Positions 45,483 to 55,269 of a DNA stretch of 64,000 nucleotides are shown here, one piece after another (positions within the stretch are counted from its first letter, which is position 1; each line of letters starts with the position of its first letter). Under the pieces are notes generated by a model that searched no databases, was not told where the DNA came from, and worked only from the letters and a program-made list of their open reading frames with translations. The position numbers were made by a program, and so were the translations under genes. The stretch covers positions 36,010,908-36,074,907 of the forward strand of contig JAJKFL010000003.1 of the NCBI GenBank assembly GCA_021186555.1. Direction: 5' to 3'. The DNA is from Reticulitermes speratus. Its lineage: Eukaryota; Arthropoda; Insecta; Blattodea; Rhinotermitidae.

Positions 45483-45647
45483 CGGGGGTGCACAAATCCC
45501 CGAGGCCAAATCGCCATGGAAAAAAAAATTTTTAAGTTCGGGTCTAATATTTTGTTGTCCACAGTACGGAGCTTGTTTCATTACATCTTTCCGGCTCTTC
45601 GAAATTTGAGGTGGTTCCTAGTCTTTTGGAAAATTTGTGCACCCCTG
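45483..45647 (+). mobile_element. hAT-type MITE, 165 bp, second copy
   Basis: It begins CGGGGGTGCACAAATCCCC and ends AAATTTGTGCACCCCTG, so the outer 14-16 bases are inverted repeats. Its length equals that of the copy at 32098-32262, with shared inner blocks (TTCAT(T/G)(A/T)CA, AATTT(T)GAG(A/G)TGG, TTTT(G/C)TGGAAAATTTGT). The flanking octamers TTCTACAT and ATTAACGT match at only four of eight positions, so any target duplication has decayed. Confidence 0.7.
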
Positions 45648-45654
45648 ATTAACG

Positions 45655-46690
45655 TAGTACTGGATTAAAATCATCCAACTAGTAAAATAAAGTACAAGAA
45701 AAATATAACCTTGCGCATTAACATATACCAATTTTGCATGAAATCCGGTATATAACCAAGTAGCATATGCGCAGCCTGTATACAGACTACCCTTCACAGC
45801 ACAAGTAGAAGTAGCATTTAGGCTTTAACCAGTCGTTCAACATATGCTTTTATCTAAATTAAACACAGCCAGCGCGATTTTCATTTCCTGGTGAAGGCAC
45901 TCTGATCTTATCCCAGAGGGTAGCGACCAACTACTGCCACAGTGCGTGCATAGCTACTTTGCTAGCTCACCCATCCATTCCCGTTCTCTGCTTCTACCCC
46001 CCCCCCCCCACTCCGTCGTTTACAATTACACTTCACGGCATCATTACTTACAGATTTTATTACACTTTCAATCGGCGATCCCTGAGACAATTCTTTTAAA
46101 TAAAAATGAAGCACAACACAAATTAAGAACAATGTATTTACTTCAATCAACTGAGCTTCATTTTTCGTTTTTATAATTCATCCAAAAGGGGATTTTCGCT
46201 CTGAAGTAAAGCCGAAACCGTGCCAAAATGACTGGTTCTGAAAACACTTTAATATTTTGAAAATATGTATTTCGTAGGTCTATTAAAAATCTCGTTTCAG
46301 AAAGTGGATCTATTTCCGTCTTCACGTGGACAGGAGCAAAAGGGATCCTACATTGTTATGCCTGTTAACGTTGTGTTTTTGATGCATCTATAAAACGGGC
46401 AAAGTCCAAAAGTTTAGGAAAGTGTACGATTGATTCTGTTTGTTACTCACAAACAACCGTCTTGTAGCTTACACGCCATATTTATTCCAAAGCTCAAAGA
46501 GTACAAACATAACACTAAGAAAATGTGATAGTCCAAAGAGTTTGAATGGAAAGATATTTAATTCCCAACACTGTTCAGTGTTACCTCCGTCCGGTGAAAG
46601 GTCAACTGTTGTGACGAAGTCCAGAAAAGAACCAAAGTTACCTGGCAATAAAGAAGCAGAAACGGATGCACTCAAAGTTATAGACACCGC
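45655..46690. other. Unassigned, with a poly-C run
   Basis: A C-rich run lies near 45998-46011. Nothing else is recognised. A 90-codon frame at 46440-46712 has no similarity I can name. Confidence 0.35.
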
Positions 46691-46699
46691 AGAGGTCCC

Positions 46700-46880
46700 A
46701 GAACCACAATGAAGCACAAAGCACGGGTTCGATTCTAGGCTAGTCTATATTGGATTTTGGTGTAAATAGTGGCGTTAGGCCAGGTTTCTTGGATTAGTTC
46801 GGATTTTCCTTGTCAGTATCATTCCATCAAAGCTCCATACTCATATTTCATTCGGCGTTAAATAAGACACTTTTGTATTT
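46700..46880 (+). repeat. SINE group 4, decayed
   Basis: The B-box-like CGGGTTCGATTCTAGG near 46722 is followed by TTGGATTTTGGTG, a decayed CGGATTTTCCTTGTCAG, ATCATTCCATCAAAGC and TCCATACTCATAT. This is the order seen at 5041-5165. Confidence 0.55.
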
Positions 46881-47214
46881 CACAGACACACACATAAACA
46901 CACACATACAACCTTACACTCTTTTTATTTGTGTAGTAAACTTGTGCAGATTTTTAATTAGGAATACGTGGAAGTAGGCAGCAATGCAGCATCTCATAAC
47001 ATGGAAAGACTGGGGCAAAAATTTAAATTTGACAATATCAATAAAATACACTTAAAATTGTCAAGTAAAGCTAACACTTGAACTAAAACCGTTTCACAGA
47101 CAGCTGTCATGAGCACGAACAAAATCAAGCTGCTCTCGTGAATCCTATTAGAATTACTTACAGAAGTGACACTTCAAATTTTAACAAGACCATATGGAAT
47201 GTCATAAGTCCGCG

Positions 47215-47460
47215 TGGAGCGAAAATCAACTAGGGGCAAGGGCAATTTATTTTCTCCAAAGCCTTCAGACCTGCTCTAATGCCAAATCAGCCTCCTATTC
47301 AGTGGGTATCGGGGGCACTTTCCCCAGGGACAAAACGCCCGGAACGTGAAGCTGATCACTTTCTTCCATCTAGTGCCGAAGTTAAGAATTATTGGAGCTC
47401 TACCTCCGCTCTCACATATGCCTTCTTGTCGTGCATATGGACAACATTTTTACTTTTACC
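47215..47460 (+). repeat. SINE group 2
   Basis: The best plus-strand body of the group: TTCTCCAAAGCCTTCAGACC, CAGCCTCCTATTCAGTGGGT, GGGGGCACTTTCCCCAGGG, CGCCCGGAACGTGAAGCTGA, then ATCTAGTGCCGAAGTTAA near the 3' end. The tRNA-like head is largely lost. Confidence 0.7.
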
Positions 47461-47464
47461 CACT

Positions 47465-48000
47465 ATTCAAAGCAGTACTCGTATATGTGAGCTTATGGAG
47501 TGGTGGTTAAATAAACCCTGGGGCTTACAGGAATAATTAAGCCAACTCAAGTCACATTCAGTACAACAGCTTGAAATTTACTGAAAAGCTCCTTGTCTTA
47601 TGGAGTAAAGTTCTTATTATTAATCCACAGTATCTCATCATACTTTCAGAACCTAAGAATTAGTGTCGTCTTATTCATAAGAATTCGCTACCTTAAGCCT
47701 CAGATCCGCCAGAGCGGACGGGTGGCGCTGAGATAAACAAATTAGCAGAGCACCAAAATGTACGATACAAACTGCGCAACATGCCGGCATATACGAGCTA
47801 AGATATACAAATATAAAGGAAGAAATTCGTTGCGAGCGACTAGTCGCATCACGTCTCAATAACTGGACCGCAAGAAGAGGGTTAGAACGTAAGATGAAAA
47901 AAAATATTGCCCTCGTATGTTGGTACATAGGCTTCCTTGTTTCGGAAGAACTTACTGCTTCCATGTCAGGATAGTCAGGACGATTCCTAGTACTCTACAA
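47465..48000. other. Unassigned sequence
   Basis: A 97-codon minus-strand open frame (47671-47964) has no recognised domain. Nothing else is seen. Confidence 0.3.
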
Positions 48001-48004
48001 CACA

Positions 48005-48063
48005 TATATGAGTAAATAGTCAAGTAAAACAGGACCTGTTTTACTTGACTATTTACCCATATA
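48005..48063. repeat. Near-perfect 29-bp palindrome
   Basis: Arms 48005-48033 and 48035-48063 are reverse complements with one mismatch around a single central base. The core is GTAAATAGTCAAGTAAAACA. It would form a very stable hairpin or cruciform. No other copy was found by eye in the window. Confidence 0.8.
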
Positions 48064-48301
48064 TACTGAACCAACTGCCAATAACAAGCTAACGGTTGAA
48101 GATTTATCTTTAAAAACCAGTTAGCTTCATTTTATCCTTTTTTACTACCAAAATATTGACGAACCTTATTTAAGGATTTTATAATCTGTGATTATATATT
48201 TAAAGACAAAATTGTAAATTACTGTAATATGAAACTTGACTATATGTGATACAAAACATAATAGCAGACAACAATGGATGCAAAGTAAATGTAGACTACG
48301 A

Positions 48302-48347
48302 GCCCCCTGAAGATGACCCTGTAAGGGTTGAAACATATGTAGTTGTT
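48302..48347 (+). ncRNA. Hammerhead-like motif, single copy
   Basis: Core CTGAAGA, an extra T, stem II GACCCT-GTA-AGGGTT (six pairs, one of them G-U), GAAA, helix III AC-ATAT-GT, triplet GTA. Stem I is poor (CCCC against GTTG). The flanking sequence GTGCATTTTGTTGG near 48379 resembles the end of foldback family 2, but no inverted partner was found. Helix II here differs in sequence from the copies at 33655 and 49226, yet it pairs. Confidence 0.4.
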
Positions 48348-48492
48348 GAAGAATAAAAAAAGTGGAAAAAATACATAGTGCATTTTGTTGGTGTGTAATT
48401 TGTGAAAGTTGACCTAATTTAATGAGAAATCCTTTATTAAAACAGTGCACTAAAACAATACAACAATTTTTTATCAAACAATGTAGCCTCAG

Positions 48493-48530
48493 TTTAATGA
48501 AATTCTTAAATAAGTATAATTACATAAAGC
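48493..48530 (+). repeat. Direct repeat left of transposase element
   Basis: TTTAATGAAATTCTTAA followed by a diverged ATTACAT(A/C)AA block recurs at 50122-50160 in the same orientation. The pair brackets the Tc1/mariner element outside its terminal inverted repeats. Confidence 0.6.
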
Positions 48531-49149
48531 ACTAATTATAAGATGGGACAGAGTTCATTTATCATTTTGATTTACGCAGTCATCTTGCGACCCCGTAGAG
48601 CAGATTGAACTAATTGTGTTATAGAGTTCAGCTAAGGACGCCATTTAGTAAATATGGATCAGTGATCGTTTGTACACCGTGCGTTTTAAAAAATAAAGAC
48701 TCCGTGATACCAACGCAACAAATATTCAGACGACATTTTAACATTGGGAGAAAAGGAACGGTTCCTGATCGCAACACCATCAAGAAATGGATACAGAAGT
48801 CTCGAACTACGGTTTCTGCAAAAAATAAAAACCCTGAAGGCAGAGTCAGAACTGTGCTGACACCAGAAAACATTGAAACAGCATGAGCCGCTATCGGTCG
48901 TAGCCCCAAACGAACAGCACGTAGACATTCAGTTGCCCTCAATATATCTAGCAGATCGCTGTTACGGATATTTCATTCTGGTTTATTTTTCACCCCTACC
49001 AATTACAAATTGTGCGAGAAATGTCAGGCCGTGATTTTGTTTCAAGAAGTGCTTTTCTGAGCAATTTGTTACCTTGGTGAACGAATATTCAGATATAATA
49101 GCTTTTATTTTAACCAACACATCCACTACAATTTTGTCGTCGTGTATAC

Positions 49150-49192
49150 ACCTACATATGTTTCGACTACTTATTAGTCATTATCAGGGGGA
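49150..49192 (-). ncRNA. Hammerhead-like motif, left arm
   Basis: Minus strand: CCCC, core CTGATAA (G8 changed to A), an extra T, stem II GACTA-ATAAG-TAGTC (five perfect pairs), GAAA, helix III AC-ATAT-GT, triplet GTA, GGTG. The G8 change should inactivate it, but its stem II is the cleanest of all copies. Confidence 0.4.
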
Positions 49193-49225
49193 TCAAAGTA
49201 TATAAACACAGACTACACATCCACT

Positions 49226-49270
49226 ATCCCCCTGATGATGAGTAATAAGTAGTCGAAACATATGTAGGGG
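49226..49270 (+). ncRNA. Hammerhead-like motif, right arm
   Basis: Plus strand: stem I CCCC, intact core CTGATGA, an extra T, stem II GAGTA-ATAAG-TAGTC (four of five pairs), GAAA, helix III AC-ATAT-GT, triplet GTA, stem I partner GGGG. All invariant core positions are present. The extra base before stem II is shared with most other copies. Confidence 0.5.
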
Positions 49271-50121
49271 TATACACTACGACCAAATTGTAGTGCATGT
49301 GTTGGTTAAAATAAAAGCTATTATATAAGACAGAATGCACGGTGAATATAATGTGAACATTCAGGTGTTATTCGTCAGCTGGTAATGCCAGATGAAGCTC
49401 ACCTTGAGCAGCTTGGTTGTGTGAATAAACAAAACAGGAGTGGAGCTAATCTGAATGAATTGCATGTGAAAACACTTCACAGTCAGACAGGAACAGTATG
49501 GTCTGGGATATTAACGTTCGGTATCATTGGTCCTTATTTTTTCGAGGATGAAACTGGCAATGCGGTTACTGTGACATCTGACCGTTATGTGCTATACGGT
49601 AAATGAGTTCTTGCTTCCAGAGTTACGCCGTCGTGACATAGACCTTGCCACCTTCTGGTTACAAAAAGGTGGAGCAACAGCACATACTGCTCGGCAGTCG
49701 ACGAACACCTTAAGAACTGTGTTTGAAAATCGCATAATCTCCCTCTATAGTGACATTTCTTGTCCAGCCCTTTCGCCCGATGTGTCGGCTTGTGAATTCT
49801 TTGCGTGGGGCTCCTTGAAAAGCAAAGTTTTTCAATCACGTCCGGCAGACTTACATAACCACAAACAGAGAATTTCTGATGGAATCAACGCCATCCCACC
49901 CGCCATGTTACTTCGCGTAATGGAATGTGTTTTAAACCGAGTGTATCAGTACTTCAAAATTGATGGGCGACATCTGACGGGTGTTATGTTTAAGAAGTAA
50001 CTCTGCTATGATGTTCCTAAATAATGGAAGACATTTTTCACTTCACATTACTTTGAATAAAATTTATTATAATGTGGTCGAGTGTTGTATCATTAAAAAT
50101 GATCAATGAACTCTGCCTTAT

Positions 50122-50160
50122 TTTAATGAAATTCTTAAGTTAAGGATAGTTACATCAATC
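50122..50160 (+). repeat. Direct repeat right of transposase element
   Basis: The partner of 48493-48530: TTTTAATGAAATTCTTAA then AGTTACATCAA, in the same orientation. It starts four bases beyond the right end of the element. Confidence 0.6.
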
Positions 50161-50169
50161 AGGCGCTTA

Positions 50170-50890
50170 ACTATTTGCTTTATCACAGTTTGTTCATACT
50201 TATATCACATATCATCCTTTGTATCTGCAACTAACTTTGGAAACAAATTGTAAACTAGAAAATTCTCCTCTTTCATATTTTTTAATTAAATCTTCTACAA
50301 ATCCCTGAGCAACGTGACTTCTTTATTGGTCACTGTAGCAGGCAAATTAAAACTTCATTATTTTACGTAAATAATATTTTGATTATTCCCTTAACTTAAT
50401 TATGAATAAATTGATGTGGGTGAGGATGGTAAAAGTATTTCGATAAATGTGAGTGAGAAGACTTACAGGCGTTCGTTGTCAGCTTCAGACTACTGCTGAC
50501 AAAGTATCCAGCTAGTTAAATACAACGACATAACAGTGAACTCTTTGGCGCCAAGAACGGGATACGAAGAGGTGACGTCAGAATACCGAAGACGCAGTGC
50601 ATGAACAAGTGAAGGGCCAGCTGATCAGCTTATCTAGCTGCATATCGTTCTCAGTATAAGTACAGTGACAAATACAAACTGTGAGAGGAGAGGGTAAGAG
50701 CAGGGATCAGTTAGAAACAGTAATCGAACTTGATTGGCTAAAGTAAGAATGGTAAACGTTAATCGAAACTAATTGGCTAAACATGTTGGTGGACAGGGGT
50801 GAAAACAAAGGTTACGTCACTCAAGCTGACCAAGTATGATTTGGCAACTGCATACCTGGACACCTTGGTATGTTTTTATTAACGGGGATG
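50170..50890. other. Unassigned sequence
   Basis: No coding or repeat signature is recognised. Confidence 0.35.
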
Positions 50891-50896
50891 TTTTTC

Positions 50897-51145
50897 CATG
50901 GCTCTACAGCCCTTGTGGGCTACGGCCTCCTCATTGTAGAGGCTTCACAATCACACTCAATCACACCGCACTCGGTAGGACTCCTCTGGGCGAGTGATCA
51001 GCCCGACGCAGAGACCGCTACTTATACAACACACAACACTCACAAAAGACAGACATCCATGTCCCCGGCGGAATTCGAAACCGCAATCCCAGCAAGGGCG
51101 CGCCCGCAGACCCACACCTTAGACCGTGCTGCCACTGGGATTGGC
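50897..51145 (-). repeat. SINE group 1, tRNA-derived, minus strand
   Basis: The head on the minus strand is GCCAATCCCAGTGGCAGCAC. The B box is damaged (GGTTTCGAATTCCGCC). The body is complete (GGGGACATGGATGTCTG, GTCGGGCTGATCACTCG, GTAGCCCACAAGGG). Confidence 0.8.
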
Positions 51146-51149
51146 ACCG

Positions 51150-52075
51150 TTCACGGGGAAGCAAATATGAACGATAGCGGTGGAAGAAAGCGGATATAAA
51201 CTTCGACTGGCTTGAGAGCTACCTGTTTTTCTCGTGGACGATAAAGGACATGATTTTGAAGTCTTCGAGTGACCGTGGACGAAAACTGACATCCCCGTGC
51301 AAATAGCAAATCTCTCTTGTAACACGCCATTGTCAGAAATATTTAGTTATAGCTAAGCAATAAAGAATCCTTCGGATGCTCATTTGTTTCGGTACATGTG
51401 GCCTTAGTGGTATTGTTTGCTACTAAAATTCAGTCACACATGACAGAATTGTGGACTGTAAGCGACCAAATTATCTGGTATTTGTGACGCAATAATGTTT
51501 TGTAGGTGAGGAGAAACGACATTACTCTACATCACGCGTTTTCTTTCCAAAATAAGATAGCAGACAGTGAGCAAGAGAGGTGTATAAACAAGATGATAAA
51601 GCAGTATAGAGAAGTCAAACCTATTAGATCGTGATTTGTGTGTCTCATTTAGTGAGAATTCCCAACATCCTCTTCGGTTTCCTATCTCGAATGCTCTCCG
51701 GGCGAACTCAGTTTCTTTGTTATTGCTATGGACAGTCAGTGTAAGATATTCAAGAAACACAAATCCCACGTCACTTTTATTTTATTGTCTGGACATGTTC
51801 TTAATTTTGTATTATAGTCAGTGTAACCTGTAATTCTGTTGCAGGAAACATACTATCCCGCATGTGACTGGAACGATACATGTGATAGGCCTACATGTGT
51901 ATCTGATTTCATCCCCCCAAAAAATTAATAGTTTTTAGGAATGTGGTTGTAATTTTTCAATTAAAACAAGATGCATATAATCAAACAGAAAAAATGCATA
52001 CCAATATATGGTATCACCGAAAAAAATTTGAATTTAAATTTACGTTTTGTACAATGTGAAAGCACATAGGAGAGT
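51150..52075. other. Unassigned sequence
   Basis: Antisense open frames of 65-80 codons overlap one another. No domain or repeat is recognised. Confidence 0.35.
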
Positions 52076-52079
52076 GGAG

Positions 52080-52325
52080 ATATAGCTCCATTGAGAATCA
52101 ACCTCGGCACTAGAAGAAGGGTATTGGTAAACTTTATGACGCTCTCAGATTTAAACAAGGAAAGCCTTCTGTTTGCATATAAAATAGCAGGCTGGGTAAG
52201 AACCCAGGGCAAGAAAGAATGCTTTGAAGAAGGGAAAACTTCGTTCCCCTCGCAGGGAAACAAACCACCATTCCTCCGTCGTGCAACATGCAGACAAGTT
52301 ACTATACCGAATTCGCTAACCTACC
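52080..52325 (-). repeat. SINE group 2, minus strand, diverged
   Basis: AATCAACCTCGGCACTAGAA matches the group-2 3' end. A diverged body runs to a head region near 52290-52320 (ACTATACCGAATTCGCTAAC). Confidence 0.5.
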
Positions 52326-52511
52326 TACAAAATCCTTTGCCTTCAAGTGTTTTCTTCTAAGAATAAAACTTAAAAAACATAAAGTGTAAAATTATTTCCT
52401 TGGGGATGTGCAACCTCGTATTTCTCTCTGAAGAAAGAATAAATAACCTTAAAACAGCCTCTGAACACTAAAAGTAGCCTCCATCATTAGGCATACGACA
52501 GAAGATAAAAG

Positions 52512-52980
52512 GCCTTCATTCATTCATTCCCTAGTCTGTCTTACGACAGGTCCGTAGCCTCTTCCAAAGCGAGTTCTCCACAGGGTACGATCTAGTGCTT
52601 CCTCTTTCAATTTCCAGTATCTTCTCTTTTCCTTAAGGTCATCTAGTAGCTGCTTACGCCTTCTTCTTCGTCTTCCCGTAATTTCAATCCTTCCCTCTAA
52701 CTTGCCTTCAATCACGTGTTTCAGAAGGCAGTTTCTACGCAAGATGTGACCAACTCACTTGGCCTTTCTTCTTTTTATTGTATGTACGATATTCCTCTCC
52801 TTCTTGACTCTCTGTAATACTTCTTCATTTCTCACACGATCGGTCCAACTGATCTTCTCCATTCTTCTCCAGCACCACATTTCAAAACTTTCCAGATACT
52901 TCTGATCTACTTTCCGAAGTGTCCACGTTTCAGCACCATACAAAGCTATGCTCCAAATGTAGCACTTTACTAGTGCCTTA
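52512..52980 (-). pseudogene. 5'-truncated LINE copy (RTE-like), minus strand
   Basis: On the minus strand this encodes LYGAETWTLRKVDQKYLESF, EMWCWRRMEKISWTDRVRNE, EVLQRVKKERN and RNCLLKHVIEGKLEGRIEIT, ending RTLWRTRFGRGYGPVVRQT. It corresponds to the last third of the fragment at 12893-14225 and is well conserved with it. A stop (TGA, at Trp) lies near 52756. The 5' break is near 52980, in the middle of the coding region, as expected from incomplete reverse transcription. The 3' end carries GAATGAATGAATGAAGG, a short tandem-repeat tail as in RTE elements. Confidence 0.85.
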
Positions 52981-53002
52981 TGTGAAAATTATTTCCATAC
53001 AA

Positions 53003-53110
53003 GGTCGCACTCAAGGGGGTGGCTGCCGGGCTGCAACTCCCCCAAACCCCCAAAACCCGCAGAACCGAAATTATACGTATTACCCATATTTGCCTAAAAT
53101 ACATGAGAAA
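53003..53110 (+). repeat. End of unclassified C-rich repeat
   Basis: GTCGCACTCAAGGGGGTGGC, then CTGCAACTCCCCCAAACCCC and CAAAACC, resembles the start of the window (1-40). It directly follows the truncated LINE. Confidence 0.4.
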
Positions 53111-53114
53111 CGTC

Positions 53115-53920
53115 ATTACGGAATTTTATACAGATTAATCAACTTGTACAGGACATTTATTTCCAACTCAGATTCCCCTTGCATTTAAAGAAGCCTGTCT
53201 ATATGAGTTACTTATCTCTCTGCAGTGATATCAGCGCTGTCTTTGCTGTAAGCAAGACGCCTGCCATCTCGGCTACCTACAATACACTGATGACCCCGAT
53301 GAATGCGTTGTGTGCCTCATCATGCTATCCGTGTCTCTTATCGGACTAGGTTAATAGCAGACAGGAGACGGTGGTGAGGAAACTTGACACATCAAAAGAC
53401 AGGCCTTTCAAACCAAGGCACCTATACACACGTAACGTCACCTAACGTGGAAATATTTGTGGGAAAGCGAGAGAGGGTTTTGTTGAAAGGTCTGGGTTTT
53501 GAAGTTATAAAGCTGGTGTAAACATAACCTGTTCTGGTACGAATGTTATATTGAGTACTATCCATTGTCTGATGTGTAGTTAATATGCACAAAATCACTG
53601 CTGCCGGAAATTTTTATGCATCTCAAACATCTCAGACCATACGTAATATATTTTCGGTTATCGAATGTACAGTTGGTATACTTCAGGCGATGGAAAATAT
53701 CTAAACACATACTTATAGGATGAGCCAATAACACATAAAATTCTTCGAGAATTATTAAAATGTCCTATGCACTATACACAACAAGAGTGCTAGTGTACTC
53801 CTTGACGTAGCACACAGATATTACCAAGGCGTTTTTCACTTTCAAAATAGCGTACATTTTCACGGTATACGTCCTAAAAGTGATTTCATTTATGCTCTTT
53901 AGAAAAGTTCGTCCTTTCCT
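53115..53920. other. Unassigned sequence
   Basis: No coding or repeat signature is recognised. Confidence 0.35.
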
Positions 53921-53924
53921 GCGC

Positions 53925-54080
53925 CGAAAAGCTCGGGAGAGCGTAACCGGTATAGCGAATCGTTACGGGCTGGAAGGTTCGGAGATCGAAGCCCGTGGAG
54001 GCGAGATTTTCCGCACCCTCCATAACCGCCCCGACCCAGTCACCTTTACAGTTTCCACGTACCGACTTTCACACAAGTCG
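53925..54080 (+). repeat. SINE group 2, head-end copy
   Basis: The A-box-like GCGTAACCGGTATAGCGAAT and the region GAGATCGAAGCCCGTGG (B-box-like) are followed by GGCGAGATTTTCCGCACCCT and CCGCCCCGACCCAGTCACC. This matches the head of the copy at 27945-28204. The body is cut short. Confidence 0.65.
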
Positions 54081-54182
54081 AAAAAGAAATGTGGCAAGTA
54101 TGAATAGAAATTCCGTTTCCTGCCATTTTTCGTGAAAATCAAGATAATTCAATAACATTTTGTAAATATCTCTTGTACAAGG

Positions 54183-54425
54183 TGAAAGCAATCCCATTAC
54201 AAGCCTGGACAGACCGTTAGGGTTCCAGGGGTTGAGGCTCCCAGATTTCTAGACAATCGGCACATGAAGGTGGTAAGGTTGTCAGCCTTAAGCACCGGCC
54301 GCCTTTACCCCAGGAAATATACCTGGTACTCATTTCTGTTAGAGGCTGAGTCGACCCCAGGGCCATAGTGCGACCGAAACGATTATGTCAATGAAAAATT
54401 CCAATGACACCATCGGGAAAAATAT
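54183..54425 (-). repeat. SINE group 3, headless, minus strand
   Basis: The body is nearly collinear with 42325-42560: ATTACAAGCCTGGACAG, GGGGTTGAGGCTCCCAG, GACAATCGGCACATGAAGG, GCACCGGCCGCCTTTACCCC, GGCTGAGTCGACCCCAGGG. Homology stops at CACCATCGGGAAAAATA, just before the B box. Confidence 0.75.
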
Positions 54426-54429
54426 TTCT

Positions 54430-55105
54430 TTTACCAATGTTTATCTCGATCGGACGAAAAATTCAGATAATAAGACAAAGTTTCCCTTACGCTCTAAGTA
54501 AAGCACTTGCTGCACCGAATTTTACGACACTGGCGTTTACTGAACGTCACTGCATGACGAATTTTGATGCCAGATTTCACTCATATGTCACAAAATATGG
54601 AAAGTAAGGGTGAAAACTGCTTTACGCTCTTCAGTAAACTATGACTGTCACTGGGTCGATTTATAACAAAACTCTGTTTTCTCGACGATTTTGTAAAGAA
54701 CTTCTTTACAAAAGTTTATAAAAGCCCGGAAAGTTTTGTAGTGATTTATAATTACTAGGTTACAGAAAAACACACAGAGGTACTCATAGTATCTCCTAAT
54801 GAAGCGTTGCTTTTTTTATTCTGTAAAAAAGGCCAAAAATATATTGTGCTCAAAAATAAACGAATCGAGGCTAACTGTGCCAAGATTCTGCCACAGATTT
54901 GTAGGCTTACTTGGATATAATATTGAGCATGCTACTTTTAAGTCACGCACTTAAACTCGGAGCGATGTGGCACGAATGGATAAGCCAGCAACTGCCGTAT
55001 CGTAGTATAGTAGCACAGAAAGAGGGACAAGTGATATATTTAGCGACTTTATAAATTGTTAAAATAATATATCGTCGGTGGTAGATGAATGAATAAATAT
55101 GGTGC
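54430..55105. other. Unassigned sequence
   Basis: No signature is recognised. Confidence 0.3.
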
Positions 55106-55109
55106 ATTG

Positions 55110-55268
55110 TCGCAATGATACTGTCAGGGGACTGCCATAGTAAGAGGAGAAAAACCTGTTCCAATGCCACATTGCCCTCAGCACATCCTACAGGGACTGG
55201 CCTAGGATTTAATTTGGTCTTCCTTGTTGACAGGCGGGCGACTAACCGCCTGAGCCATAGCACGTTCA
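55110..55268 (-). repeat. SINE group 4, minus strand
   Basis: GAAAAACCTGTTCCAATGCC then ACATTGCCCTCAGCACATCC matches the group-4 body. On the minus strand the head reads GTGCTATGGCTCAGGCGGTT with AGTCGCCCGCC, which contains an A-box-like TGGCTCAGGCGG. Confidence 0.65.
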
Positions 55269-55269
55269 T

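Larger units (their letters stand above)
49094..49326. repeat. Foldback family 2 element nested in transposase
   Basis: Left arm 49094-49192 and right arm 49225-49326 are inverted copies: ATAATAGCTTTTATTTTAACC and its complement at the outside (20 of these bases match in both arms), ACTACAATTTTGTCG, ATACACCTACATATGTTTCG, CTACTTATTA. It interrupts the transposase reading frame after the residues LVNEYSD. Each arm carries one hammerhead-like motif. The target appears to be the AT-rich GATATAATA. Confidence 0.8.
48545..50118 (+). pseudogene. DUF4817/DDE transposase pseudogene (Tc1/mariner superfamily)
   Basis: A terminal inverted repeat, CAGAGTTCAT-NN-ATCATTTT, is seen at 48549-48568 and, inverted, at 50095-50115. 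The N-terminal part (48706-48886) reads TQQIFRRHFNIGRKGTVPDR, NTIKKWI and GRVRTVLTPENIE, a helix-turn-helix typical of DUF4817. It continues past a TGA near 48885 as GRSPKRTARRHS. The catalytic part follows the nested insertion: DEAH near 49393, GIIGPYFFEDETGNAVTVTS, then FLLPELRRRDIDLATFWLQK, GGATAHTARQS, SPDVSACEFFAWGSLKSKVF and MFKK at the end. The second catalytic Asp (usual QDGATAHTA) is Gly here and the third site is Glu (SACEF). With the stop, frame changes and a 233-bp insertion, the gene is dead. Confidence 0.85.

Noticed and set aside
46469-46717. 82-codon minus-strand frame and the 90-codon plus frame overlapping it
   Set aside because: They are antisense to one another, with no domain, no conservation evidence and an SINE B box just downstream.
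49587-50000. 137-codon open frame as an intact host gene
   Set aside because: It is the C-terminal half of a Tc1/mariner transposase with a catalytic Asp replaced by Gly and upstream breaks.
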